Of a DNA stretch of 64,000 nucleotides, positions 36,181 through 44,441 are shown one piece after another. The notes below the pieces were generated by a model, which saw nothing but the letters and a program-made list of their open reading frames with translations, did not search any database and had not been told where the DNA came from. Location: assembly GCF_008370045.1 (NCBI RefSeq), contig NZ_VOBN01000022.1, positions 1 through 64,000 of the forward strand, written 5' to 3'. Made by a program: the position numbers and the translations under genes. This DNA comes from Pseudomonas sp. ANT_J12 (lineage in GTDB: Bacteria; Pseudomonadota; Gammaproteobacteria; Pseudomonadales; Pseudomonadaceae). Every line of letters starts with the position of its first letter. Position 1 is the first letter of the stretch.

Positions 36181-36633
36181 ACCCCAACTGCCAGAGAACT
36201 GAATCTCTGCGTACGGGGTTGAGTAGTGCGCAAATCCTAAATTGCATGTGTCATGCACGTCAACCATTGACGGATCAGGGCTCTACTCGACTGGATTCTT
36301 TCCAGCGCCGGCAACCCAGTTTTGGACAGCTGCCAGGTTGAGGGTCAAGTCACAAATGGCTTCATCTGTTAACGATTGTTGCAACAGGCAAGCTGCGAAG
36401 AGGGGGATGGTGTGCAGGGGCGAAGCGTCCATCCCCCGCTTCAGTTTCGACTGAAGGCGAGTTCCCAATTTCGTGTGGGATTTTGTACCCGTCCTCATTA
36501 GGCGAGAGAGCAAACAAGCACTCTGAAAATTTTGTCCTTTTTGAAACAACACATTTCCACCCAATGCTGGCTATTTGCTTGACGCAACCCCCCGCTGTCG
36601 TAGACTCCGGTCATCCGTCAGGGAGTCACGGTT
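36181..36633. other. Intergenic region upstream of the export/modification cluster
   Basis: 450 bp without a convincing gene. A minus-strand open frame at 36283-36564 has no recognisable domain. The inverted stretch GGGGGATGG (36401 on) with CCATCCCCC (36429 on) could form a stem. The last 60 bp hold the likely promoter of the downstream cluster. Confidence 0.5.
36579..36606 (+). promoter_or_regulatory. Candidate sigma-70 promoter of the HlyD/GAF-HlyD/M50 operon
   Basis: TTGACG (36579-36584) and TAGACT (36601-36606) are 16 bp apart, about 28 bp upstream of ATG 36634, with GGGAG just before the start codon. Confidence 0.5.
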
Positions 36634-37416
36634 ATGCCGCGTTTTGGAAGTTGGGTTATCGGATTGACCTTTGTAACGTGCGCAGTACAAGCGCAAACCC
36701 CTGCGCCAGACGATCCGTTGCTGGAGAACAGCGCGGCCGGTGGCACTGCCCAGGCCAGCAGTGAGGCCCGGGGTGTGTTGCGGGCGCGGGATCAGGCGGT
36801 GCTGGCCAGCGAGTTGCCGGGGCGGATTGTCGAGTTGCCGTTCAGCGAGGGCGAGTCGTTCAAGAAGGGCGATACCCTGGCCAAGTTCGATTGCTCGGGT
36901 TTTCAGGCCCAGCTCAATGCCGCGCAAGCCGCCAGCCGTGGCGCCAGTGAAGAGCTGTCGCACAACAAACAATTGGCGGCGTTGAATTCGGTCGGGCGTT
37001 TCGAAGTGGCGCGGGCCGAGGCCAAGGTCAGCGAGACTCAGGCGCAATCCCAGGTGTATCAGGTGCAGGTCAAACGCTGCAGCGTGCTCGCACCGTTCGA
37101 TGGCCAGGTGGTCGAGCGCAAGGTCCAGCGTTATGAAAGCGTGGCGGCCGGTGCGCCGTTGCTGGATGTAGTCGATAACCGCACCCTGGAAATTCATTTG
37201 CTGATTCCGTCGCGCTGGATGGGCAAGCTCAAGCCCGGCCAGACCTTCAGTTTTGTCCCCGATGAAACCGGTCAACCGCTGAACGCCACGGTCAAGCGCC
37301 TGGGCGCGCGGATCGATGAAGGCAGCCAGACCTTGCTGTTGGTAGCGACGCTGCCGAACGCTGCAGGCCTGATGGCGGGTATGAGCGGTACGGCACGATT
37401 CGCGGAGCTTAAGTGA
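36634..37416 (+). CDS. Periplasmic HlyD-family adaptor
   Basis: Protein of 260 residues. It has a Sec signal peptide (PRFGSWVIGLTFVTCAVQA, cleaved before Q21), the lipoyl half-motif (ASELPGRIVELPFSEGESF), a short helical hairpin, the second half-motif (VLAPFDGQVVERKVQRYESV) and a beta-barrel. No membrane helix remains after cleavage, so it is a soluble or envelope-associated adaptor. It is first of three coupled genes; the next gene starts inside its stop codon (GTGA). The RND-adaptor-like size is smaller than type I secretion adaptors. The partner channel may be the TolC-like protein at 52701-54218. Confidence 0.88.
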   Translation: MPRFGSWVIGLTFVTCAVQAQTPAPDDPLLENSAAGGTAQASSEARGVLRARDQAVLASELPGRIVELPFSEGESFKKGDTLAKFDCSGFQAQLNAAQAASRGASEELSHNKQLAALNSVGRFEVARAEAKVSETQAQSQVYQVQVKRCSVLAPFDGQVVERKVQRYESVAAGAPLLDVVDNRTLEIHLLIPSRWMGKLKPGQTFSFVPDETGQPLNATVKRLGARIDEGSQTLLLVATLPNAAGLMAGMSGTARFAELK

Positions 37417-38732
37417 ACGCCCCGATGACCGGCGGGGCCGAGCAGGTCTTCGCCCGATTCCTCGACCTTGAACGTCAGACCCGCGCCGCTCGCAACCCGG
37501 CGCAACTGGCTTACAGCCTGGTCAATGACGGCCAAGCGTTGTTCGGTTTCCGCCACGCGGCGCTGTTGATTGCCGGCAAAGTGCAAGCCGTGACCGGTGT
37601 CAGCACCGTGGACCCGAACGCGCCGTTCGTGGCGTTTGTCGAGCAGGCGGTGGCGCAGTTGTTCAAGCTCGAGCTGTTGAAACAGGCGCGAGCGATTTCC
37701 CCCACGCTGCTAAGCGAACCGATTCAGGCCGATTGGAAAAGTCTGTCCAGCGCCCAGGTGTTTTGGTTGCCGTTGGTGGATCATCAGGGCGAGGTGTTTG
37801 GCGGTTTATGGCTGGCCCGCGACGTGGCGTGGAACCCACCCGAACAAATCCTGCTGTCGCAACTGGGCGACACCTACAGCCACGCCTGGCTGGCGCTGCA
37901 ACCGCGCAAACCCTGGCGCCTGCGCTGGACCCGAAAACGTCAGGTCGCCTTGGTCGCCGTGTTGTTGCTGGGGTTGTTGATCCCGGTGCGCCAATCGGTG
38001 CTGGCGCCGGCGCAAGTGGTGCCGCTGGGTGGGCGCGTAGTGGCGGCGCCGCTGGACGGGGTGATCGCCGAATTTCTGGTCAAACCCAACCAAGCGGTAA
38101 AAACCGGCGACCTGCTGCTGCGCTTCGAAAGCACCACCCTCAAGGCTCAGGCCGATGTGGCCGATCGTGCGCTGGGTGTGGCGGAAGCTGAGCTCAAGGC
38201 CAATTCCCAGCGCTCGTTCGCCGACACGGAGTCCAGTTCGAAGATTGATCTGTTGGCGGCGCGGGTCGAGCAGAAACGCGCTGAACGTGATTACGCCCGC
38301 GAACTGCTCAAACGCAGCGAAGTCCGTGCCGAACGCGACGGCATCGCGGTGTTTGCCGACGCCGACCGCTGGACCGGAAAACCAGTGCAGACCGGCGAAC
38401 GGTTGATGGAAATTGCCGACCCGAACCAGGCTGAACTGCGCATCGAACTGGCGGTGGGCGATGCGATTGCCCTGGCGCCGGGGGCGCAGGTCGCGTTGTT
38501 CCTCGACAGCGACCCCTTGCAGCGTCACTTGGCCAAACTCGAACGCTCAGCCTACGAGGCGCAGCCCACGGCGGGCGGGCAACTGGCTTACCGACTGGAC
38601 GCCAATTTCGAAAATGCCCCGCCCCGAATCGGTTTGCGCGGCACCGCGAAAATCTTCGGCGACCGCGCGCCGCTCGCGTTGTACCTGTTGCGCCGGCCGC
38701 TGGCCGGGTTACGGCAAAGCGTGGGCCTCTAA
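37413..38732 (+). CDS. GAF-domain/HlyD fusion membrane protein
   Basis: Protein of 439 residues with an unusual order. An N-terminal GAF-like sensory domain (about 5-155, LVNDGQALFGFRHAALLIAGK through VFGGLWLARDV) is followed by one membrane helix (about 174-192, VALVAVLLLGLLIPVRQSV). A periplasmic HlyD part comes last, with both lipoyl halves (GGRVVAAPLDGVIAEFLVKP and ERDGIAVFADADRW), a coiled coil between them and a beta-barrel. The GAF domain would lie in the cytoplasm and could gate or recruit. The start GTG 37413 overlaps the previous stop. The M50 gene begins directly after the stop codon. Confidence 0.88.
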   Translation: MNAPMTGGAEQVFARFLDLERQTRAARNPAQLAYSLVNDGQALFGFRHAALLIAGKVQAVTGVSTVDPNAPFVAFVEQAVAQLFKLELLKQARAISPTLLSEPIQADWKSLSSAQVFWLPLVDHQGEVFGGLWLARDVAWNPPEQILLSQLGDTYSHAWLALQPRKPWRLRWTRKRQVALVAVLLLGLLIPVRQSVLAPAQVVPLGGRVVAAPLDGVIAEFLVKPNQAVKTGDLLLRFESTTLKAQADVADRALGVAEAELKANSQRSFADTESSSKIDLLAARVEQKRAERDYARELLKRSEVRAERDGIAVFADADRWTGKPVQTGERLMEIADPNQAELRIELAVGDAIALAPGAQVALFLDSDPLQRHLAKLERSAYEAQPTAGGQLAYRLDANFENAPPRIGLRGTAKIFGDRAPLALYLLRRPLAGLRQSVGL

Positions 38733-40829
38733 ATGACCTTGCCGAGCTTGCGGGCCGACCTGCAATTGTCGGCCGCCGCCCCAGCCCTCGACGGCTCGCC
38801 GCGCTGGACCCTGGCGGATCCGGTGCGCGGGCGCTATTTCAAACTCGGCGCGGCGGCGATGCGCTTGTTGCGGCATTGGTCCCTTGGCGATCCCGAGCAA
38901 GTGCTGCGTGCCGCCAACCGTGAGCCGGGTTTGCCGCTGGACGGTGCCGAGCTTGAGCAGTTGCTGGGGTTTTTGCGCAGCCACGATTTGATCACCGCAC
39001 TCGATCCGCAACAACGTGCCAGCTACAGCCTGAAAGCCGCCGCTCAGCGCCGCAGCCTGTGGCAAATCCTGCTGCATCAGTACCTGTTTTTCCGCATTCC
39101 GCTGTGGCGCCCCGACGCGTTTCTCAATCGCGCCTGGCCGTGGCTGGAGCGGTACGGCCCGCGTGCATTGCGCTACGGGTTGCCGGCCACTTTGGGGCTG
39201 GGTGTGTTTCTGGTGTCCCGCGACTGGCAGCGCTTTATCGCGACGTTCCCGCACCTGTTCAGCCTCGGCGGCGCGCTGTCCTTCGGCGTGGCGCTGTTCT
39301 TCGCCAAGCTCTGTCACGAGTTCGGCCACGCGTTCATGGCCAAGCGCGCCGGTTGTCGGGTGCAGAGCATGGGTGTGGCGTTCATGGTGATGCTGCCGAT
39401 GTTTTATACGGATGTGAGCGATGCCTGGCGGGTCAATGACCGTCGAGCCCGGCTGCTGATCGGTGCCGGCGGCGTGTTGGCGGAATTGCTGCTGGCCTGC
39501 ATCGCGCTATTGGCTTGGTCACTGCTGCCGGACGGCCCGGCGCGCACGGCGGCGTTCATGCTCGCCAGCGCCACGTGGATGACCACGCTGGTGATCAACC
39601 TCAATCCATTCATGCGTTTTGACGGTTATTTTTTGCTCAGCGATTTTCTCGAAGTGGACAACCTCCAGGGGCGGGCCTTTGCCCTGTGCCGCTGGCGTCT
39701 GCGCGAGTTTCTGTTCGGCTATGGCGAAGCGGCGCCGGAGCCGTGGTCGCCGAAGATGCAGCGGCGTTTGTTGATTTGGGGGTATGGCTCATGGCTGTGG
39801 CGTGCGGTGTTGTTTTTCGGGATCGCGCTGGCGGTCTACCACTTGTTCTTCAAGGTATTGGGGATTTTCCTGATGCTGGTGGAGCTGGTGTGGTTCATTT
39901 TTCTGCCGATCATGAGTGAATGGCGCCAGTGGTGGACCCGTCGTGAACAGGCCCACGGGTCGCGCGTATTGCTGAGTGGCCTGGCGTTGCTCGGGATGCT
40001 GCTGGTGCTGGTGTTGCCATGGCGCAGCGCGGTGGAGTTGCCGACGATGCTCGAGGCCGGACGCGCCAGTGCCTTGCATGCGCCGGTGGCATCGCGGGTC
40101 AAACGCGTGAATGTGCAGGACGGTCAGGTGGTTGCCGAGGGCGATGTGCTGGTCGAGCTGGAATCGCCGGACCTGGATTCGCGCCAGGCGATCGTGCGCC
40201 AGGAAATTCAGATCCAGCAGTTGCAGATGCGCCGTCAGGCCGGTCGCAGCGAAACCGCGGCGGACGCCACTATCGTTGAACAACGCCTCGCCGAAGCGGT
40301 GGCCGAATACCGTGGGCTGGCCGCTCAGCGCGAGCGCCTGCTGCTTCGCGCGCCCCACGCCGGCACAGTGCGCGATCTATTGCCGCAACTGGTGCCCGGT
40401 CGTTGGCTGGCCACCAAAGACGCGTTGGCGCGGGTGGTCGAAGACGGGGCGCGGTTGCGCGGTTATCTGGCCGAGGCTGATCTCTGGCGGGTGACGCCGG
40501 GCGCGCACGGGCGCTTTATCGCCGACGATCCGATGCACCCGGCCGTCGCCGTGCAACTGACCGACATTGATGCCAATGGCGTTGCTTATGTGGATCAGGA
40601 AGCGCTGACGTCCGACCATCACGGGCCGATTGCCGTGCGCCGTGATCAATCGCAACGGGCGGAGCCGGTACAAGCGCAATACGGCGCACGGCTCAGCCTG
40701 CTCGACAATGCGTCGACACCGATGCAGCCCCTGCGCGGCATTGTGGTGTTGCAGGGCAGCGGTGAATCATTGCTGGGTACGGCCTGGCGGCGCATGGCGG
40801 CGCTGGGTGTCAGGGAAAGCGGTTTTTAA
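38733..40829 (+). CDS. M50 site-2-type metalloprotease fused to HlyD, with PqqD/RRE-like N-terminus
   Basis: Membrane protein of 698 residues. The N-terminal 24-88 (DPVRGRYFKLGAAAMRLLRH through LLGFLRSHDLI) has the helix/wing pattern of PqqD-like peptide-recognition domains. The membrane part carries the zinc motif HEFGH (195-199) and the partner motif NPFMRFDGY (291-299), so the protease site is intact. After about seven helices a periplasmic HlyD region follows (SALHAPVASRVKRVNVQDGQ, coiled coil, RAPHAGTVRDLLPQLVPGRW). Such proteins are described as putative peptide zinc metalloproteases and are found with exporters. No ABC ATPase is encoded nearby. It could clip or hand over an exported substrate. 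It is translationally coupled to the two preceding adaptor genes. Confidence 0.9.
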   Translation: MTLPSLRADLQLSAAAPALDGSPRWTLADPVRGRYFKLGAAAMRLLRHWSLGDPEQVLRAANREPGLPLDGAELEQLLGFLRSHDLITALDPQQRASYSLKAAAQRRSLWQILLHQYLFFRIPLWRPDAFLNRAWPWLERYGPRALRYGLPATLGLGVFLVSRDWQRFIATFPHLFSLGGALSFGVALFFAKLCHEFGHAFMAKRAGCRVQSMGVAFMVMLPMFYTDVSDAWRVNDRRARLLIGAGGVLAELLLACIALLAWSLLPDGPARTAAFMLASATWMTTLVINLNPFMRFDGYFLLSDFLEVDNLQGRAFALCRWRLREFLFGYGEAAPEPWSPKMQRRLLIWGYGSWLWRAVLFFGIALAVYHLFFKVLGIFLMLVELVWFIFLPIMSEWRQWWTRREQAHGSRVLLSGLALLGMLLVLVLPWRSAVELPTMLEAGRASALHAPVASRVKRVNVQDGQVVAEGDVLVELESPDLDSRQAIVRQEIQIQQLQMRRQAGRSETAADATIVEQRLAEAVAEYRGLAAQRERLLLRAPHAGTVRDLLPQLVPGRWLATKDALARVVEDGARLRGYLAEADLWRVTPGAHGRFIADDPMHPAVAVQLTDIDANGVAYVDQEALTSDHHGPIAVRRDQSQRAEPVQAQYGARLSLLDNASTPMQPLRGIVVLQGSGESLLGTAWRRMAALGVRESGF

Positions 40830-40840
40830 GGGAGAGCAGC

Positions 40841-41338
40841 ATGGCGAACAAGGGTGCAGTGGCGGCGGACGGTTTGGTGGTAAGGCCTTCGCGGGCCAGT
40901 GACGGACCTTTTCTGCAGAGCCTGTATCAGTCGGCCCGGCCGGATCTGCAATGGATCGACGGCGAGCCCGAGCGGGTCGAAGAATTGGTCGCCCAGCAGT
41001 TTCGGGTGCAGGAACAAGGCATTGAGGATGAATACCCCCACGCGATGCATTACGTGGTGGAAAAACTCGACACCCCCATCGGCGCGCTGACCACGGATTT
41101 CGGCCCCAATGAAATTCGCGTGTTGTACCTGGCGTTCATTCCTCAGGCGCGCGGCCAAGGGCATGGCCGCACGGTGCTGCAAGGGGTGCAGAAAGCCGCG
41201 CAGCAGATTCGCTGCCCGGTGGCGACGGTGGTGTGGGCGAGCAATCCGCATGCGCGTCGGCATTACCTGGCGTTGGGGTTTTCGGTTGAAGAGTGTAATC
41301 CGGCAGCGGAGCGGTTGGTCTGGTATCCGCGAGGTTAG
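40841..41338 (+). CDS. GNAT-family N-acetyltransferase
   Basis: Protein of 165 residues with a typical GNAT core: N-terminal strand LVVRPSRASDGPFLQSLY, strand 4 IRVLYLAFIP, acetyl-CoA loop QARGQGHGRTVL (106-117 or so) and the C-terminal ASNPHARRHYLALGFS. GGGAGAGC precedes ATG 40841, 11 bp after the M50 gene, so it is probably the fourth gene of that operon. The acceptor is unknown; an N-terminal or lysine acetylation of a secreted product, or an unrelated small molecule, are both open. Confidence 0.88.
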   Translation: MANKGAVAADGLVVRPSRASDGPFLQSLYQSARPDLQWIDGEPERVEELVAQQFRVQEQGIEDEYPHAMHYVVEKLDTPIGALTTDFGPNEIRVLYLAFIPQARGQGHGRTVLQGVQKAAQQIRCPVATVVWASNPHARRHYLALGFSVEECNPAAERLVWYPRG

Positions 41339-41361
41339 AGCCCGAAAAAACGCTGCATAAC

Positions 41362-41387
41362 CTGTGGGAGCGAGCAAGCTCCCACAG
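41362..41387. terminator. Hairpin between convergent GNAT and DUF6916 genes
   Basis: CTGTGGGAGC-GAGCAA-GCTCCCACAG is a perfect 10-bp stem between the two convergent stop codons. It resembles a single REP and probably marks both 3' ends. Confidence 0.6.
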
Positions 41388-41406
41388 TGGAGATGTTGGC
41401 GGTTGG

Positions 41407-41718
41407 TCAATTAAACGCGATATAGAAATATCCCAACGCCGGATCCCGCCCCATCGCCGGCACGCGGGACACGAAAATATCCTGCACCGCCCCCAACCCC
41501 GGCAGGTCCAGCGCACATAATCCGTCCACAAACTCCGTCGGTTCGAGGCTGTTGAATCCCACACTAAACGGCACACGCTCGCTGTGGGGCAGTTGCGAGC
41601 GGGTTTTTTGTTCGAGGCTATCGATATGAATCGGCAGTTCACTGCCATCGGGCAGGCGCAACGTGGTGGTCTGGCCCAGCAGCGGTTGGAAGTGTTGGTC
41701 TTGAACCTGTTCCAGCAT
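41407..41718 (-). CDS. DUF6916-family protein
   Basis: Small protein of 103 residues. The pattern HFQPLLGQTTTLRLPDGSEL, then PFSVGFNS and the C-terminal GYFYIAFN fits DUF6916, a small all-beta family of unknown function that I recall beside tail-collar-like genes. It follows the tail-collar-like gene by 54 bp on the same strand, with GGAG before the ATG, so the two form a small operon. No signal peptide or membrane segment. Confidence 0.75.
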   Translation of the reverse strand: MLEQVQDQHFQPLLGQTTTLRLPDGSELPIHIDSLEQKTRSQLPHSERVPFSVGFNSLEPTEFVDGLCALDLPGLGAVQDIFVSRVPAMGRDPALGYFYIAFN

Positions 41719-41772
41719 GGTGTCGCTCCAGCAAAGTGAGTGGCCGGGGGAGGCGAATCCCCCGGCGTGTTT

Positions 41773-42360
41773 TCAGTTGCGCGAAGGAAACAGGCCTTGC
41801 AGCGCGATGCTGAAGTTCAGCACCAGGAAGGGGTTCATGCTGGCCATCGGCAGGCCGGTGCCGGTGGGCGAAACGGTGCCGGACACGGTGGTGGTCGCAC
41901 CTTTGAGCGCAACGGGCGATGCGCCCTGAGCGTCGGAATAGATCGTCGCCAGACCTGGCCCGCCACCCGAGGTGCCGAGATAGGCATTGGTCGCGGTCGG
42001 CACGCTGGCCGGGTTGCTTGCCGGGTTGGCCAATTGCAGGGTGGTGGTCGCAGTGATCCCGCTCAGGGTGTGGGTGTGGTTGGGCAGGTTGCTGAGGGTG
42101 GCGGTGATGTTTTCGGTGCCGGAGTTTTCCCCCATGACGCGGGTGGTCAGGCCCGGGCCGGTGCCTTGGCAGATCGGCAAGCGGCTTTGCAGGTTGGGCA
42201 GCCCGAATGTCTGGCTGCCGTTGCCGCCATAGACGGTCCCCAGCAGCGTAAACAAGGCTTGGTATTGCTGGATGTTCATGATCTGACCGTTACACAAAGC
42301 CCAACCGTTGGGCGCAAAGTTAAAGCCAAACGTCATGACGGTGCCCATAAATACGTCCAT
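41773..42360 (-). CDS. Tail-collar (microcystin-dependent-protein-like) fibre protein
   Basis: Protein of 195 residues. The N-terminus GTVMTFGFNFAPNGWALCNG followed by YQALFTLLGTVYGGNG and FGLPNLQSRLPI is the phage tail-collar fold. It is followed by NHTHTLSG and a variable beta-rich C-terminus ending in LVLNFSIALQGLFPSRN. Bacterial homologues outside phages are called microcystin-dependent proteins (MdpB) and occur in tandem sets. No other phage gene is nearby. It is divergent from the glycosyltransferase gene (212 bp between). It could be a trimeric surface fibre, possibly a client of the neighbouring exporter. Confidence 0.88.
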   Translation of the reverse strand: MDVFMGTVMTFGFNFAPNGWALCNGQIMNIQQYQALFTLLGTVYGGNGSQTFGLPNLQSRLPICQGTGPGLTTRVMGENSGTENITATLSNLPNHTHTLSGITATTTLQLANPASNPASVPTATNAYLGTSGGGPGLATIYSDAQGASPVALKGATTTVSGTVSPTGTGLPMASMNPFLVLNFSIALQGLFPSRN

Positions 42361-42572
42361 AAATCCTCATCCTTCAGGTAAATGTTCTGGCGGGCCCCGC
42401 GTCTGTGCGTGGCCAGGTCACGCCAAGGCAGAGCGTAGACCCGGATCGGCGGTGCTGCCGGATGTCGTGTCAGACAAGGCCAGCATCGACGGCTAACCCT
42501 GGCTGGCCTAAAGTGACGGCATGTTTCAGTGACCACACCGTCGTGAATTTACCGGCCCCGCAAGAGGAAGTA

Positions 42573-44144
42573 ATGGAGGCGCGCAGAGAAACGCCGGTCG
42601 GCGACAGGCAAGATCCCCACGCAGCGCCAGGCGCCTGGATGGGCGCTCAACGATGGGTTCGCTGGGCCAAAGAACACTGGTTGTTGCCGATCATGGTGTT
42701 GGCGACGCTGGTGCGTTTCTACGACCTGACGGCCGCCGCGATCTGGGGCGACGAAGGTTCCAGCCTGCTGCTGAGTCAGAATTCGTTCAGCGACATCTGG
42801 GTCCATGCCGCCCACGACGTGCACCCACCGCTGTATTTCCTGCTGTTGCACGGCTGGATCGACTGGTTCGGCGACGGCATTTTTTCGATCCGCACCCTGA
42901 GTGCATTGCCGGGGATCATCACGGTCGGGCTGGGCGTGTGGCTGGTGGATTTGCTCGCCACCCGGCGCGCGGCGTTGCTGGCCGGGATCCTCCTGGCGCT
43001 GCTGCCCACGGCGGTGCGTTACAGCCAGGAAGTGCGCATGTACTCCCTGCTCGGCCTGCTCCTGATCGGCGCCACGATTGCGCTGGTTTACTGGGTACGG
43101 CAGCCCCGGCGTAACGGCTACCTGGTGGTCTATGCGCTGCTGATGGCGGCGGCGTTCTATACCCACTATTTCACTGCGTTGTGCGTGATCGGCCACTGGC
43201 TGTGGCTGGCCGTGGTGCGTCTGCAACCAGGTTATCGCCTGCGGCATGTCCAGCGTCCGGCCTGGTGGTTGGCGAACCTGGCGATTGTATTGTTGTACCT
43301 GCCTTGGGTGCCCAACCTGATCGATCTGGTGCAGCACATGGACGCGCTCAAGGCCAACGGTGATGTCGGCTGGGAAGACCCGGTCACGCTGAGCTCGTTG
43401 CCGTCGATGATCTGGTTGTTTTTTACTCAGGACGATGGCGGAACGTTACCAATCTGGTTGTTCATCACCTTGCCGCTGGCGTTGCTGGCGGTGATTGGCG
43501 TGGCGCTGGCACGGGATCGCAGCGTTTTCCGTGGCAGCGTGCTGTTGGCACTTTTCGGCGTGCTGCCGGTTCTGCTGGTCTTCGCGGTGTCGTTCATCTC
43601 GCCGGTGTTCATTGAGCGTTATTTGACCGCTTATGCGTTGGGCTTGCCGATGCTGGTGGCACTGGCGGTTGATCGCCTGTACGCCCACTTCCGGGTGCTG
43701 GCCCTGGCTATTCTGGTGTTGTTCATCGGCGTTGAACTGGTGGGGGTGAAGAACAACGCTTCGGCCAATCCGGATGAACAATTCAGCGTCATGGTCGACT
43801 ACGTCAATCAGCACTTCGCCCCCGGTGACCAAATCGTGACGGGCGACATGCTCTGGTATCTCGTTTACGTCTATTACAACCGCACCGAGGCCAAGCCGCT
43901 GCTGTATACGCCGCCCCAGGCCGATGGAGCATCGAGCCGGCCGAATGCCTATGGCTTCGGTACATTGATGAGCAGCGATGTGTATGTAGACCGACTCGAT
44001 GATGTGGTTAAAAACGGCGGGCGCGTCTGGTTGATTGGTTTGGCACAGATGCCGGATGAGTTTCCTTCATTGCCTGCCGGCTGGAAAAACCTGAGCGAGA
44101 AGCGGGTGGGCGATATCCGTGCGAGGTTGTTTGTGCGGCCGTGA
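42573..44144 (+). CDS. GT39/ArnT-like membrane glycosyltransferase
   Basis: Integral membrane protein of 523 residues from ATG 42573 (AGAGGAAG just upstream; the open frame extends further but lacks support). About eleven helices. The first periplasmic loop carries WGDEGSSLL with the acidic pair typical of GT-C transferases that use polyprenyl-phosphate sugars, followed by DVHPPLYFLLLHGWIDWFG. A C-terminal soluble domain (from about residue 390) follows. The family transfers sugars to proteins or lipids on the periplasmic side. Position between exporter genes and the giant protein suggests the latter as acceptor, which is inference. Confidence 0.87.
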   Translation: MEARRETPVGDRQDPHAAPGAWMGAQRWVRWAKEHWLLPIMVLATLVRFYDLTAAAIWGDEGSSLLLSQNSFSDIWVHAAHDVHPPLYFLLLHGWIDWFGDGIFSIRTLSALPGIITVGLGVWLVDLLATRRAALLAGILLALLPTAVRYSQEVRMYSLLGLLLIGATIALVYWVRQPRRNGYLVVYALLMAAAFYTHYFTALCVIGHWLWLAVVRLQPGYRLRHVQRPAWWLANLAIVLLYLPWVPNLIDLVQHMDALKANGDVGWEDPVTLSSLPSMIWLFFTQDDGGTLPIWLFITLPLALLAVIGVALARDRSVFRGSVLLALFGVLPVLLVFAVSFISPVFIERYLTAYALGLPMLVALAVDRLYAHFRVLALAILVLFIGVELVGVKNNASANPDEQFSVMVDYVNQHFAPGDQIVTGDMLWYLVYVYYNRTEAKPLLYTPPQADGASSRPNAYGFGTLMSSDVYVDRLDDVVKNGGRVWLIGLAQMPDEFPSLPAGWKNLSEKRVGDIRARLFVRP

Positions 44145-44441
44145 GGGGCATAGTGAAACCGCTGGTTGGCGGGTTGTGCATGCGCCTCGGTAATCACGAC
44201 GCCAGTCTCTGGACCAAGCTTTGATTCAACCCGTCGCTACAAAGTAAAGCCGCATGCCAACACAACCTACGAATCGAACCAGCATTACCGTTTGTCGGCC
44301 TCTTGAAAATCGCTTAAACGTTTCACCTGAAAAACAGTGACATTCACCGCAGTTTCCCGCCCGTTCAGCGCCAATTTGATATCAAAACACCACTAGTCGA
44401 AACCCCAGCCATAGACTACGCTTTGCCCTACAAATGGACTT
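44145..44441. other. Intergenic region before the sulfotransferase/LEPR-XLL genes
   Basis: 297 bp without a gene. It is more AT-rich from about 44220 on and probably holds the promoter for the sulfotransferase-adhesin operon. No clear -35/-10 pair or palindrome. Confidence 0.4.

Noticed and set aside
36283-36564. 93-codon minus-strand frame in the intergenic region
   Set aside because: No ribosome-binding site, no recognisable family, and irregular composition; left as non-coding.
41773-42360. Tail-collar protein taken as evidence of a prophage
   Set aside because: No other phage structural, lysis, replication or integrase gene is nearby; non-phage members of the family are common.
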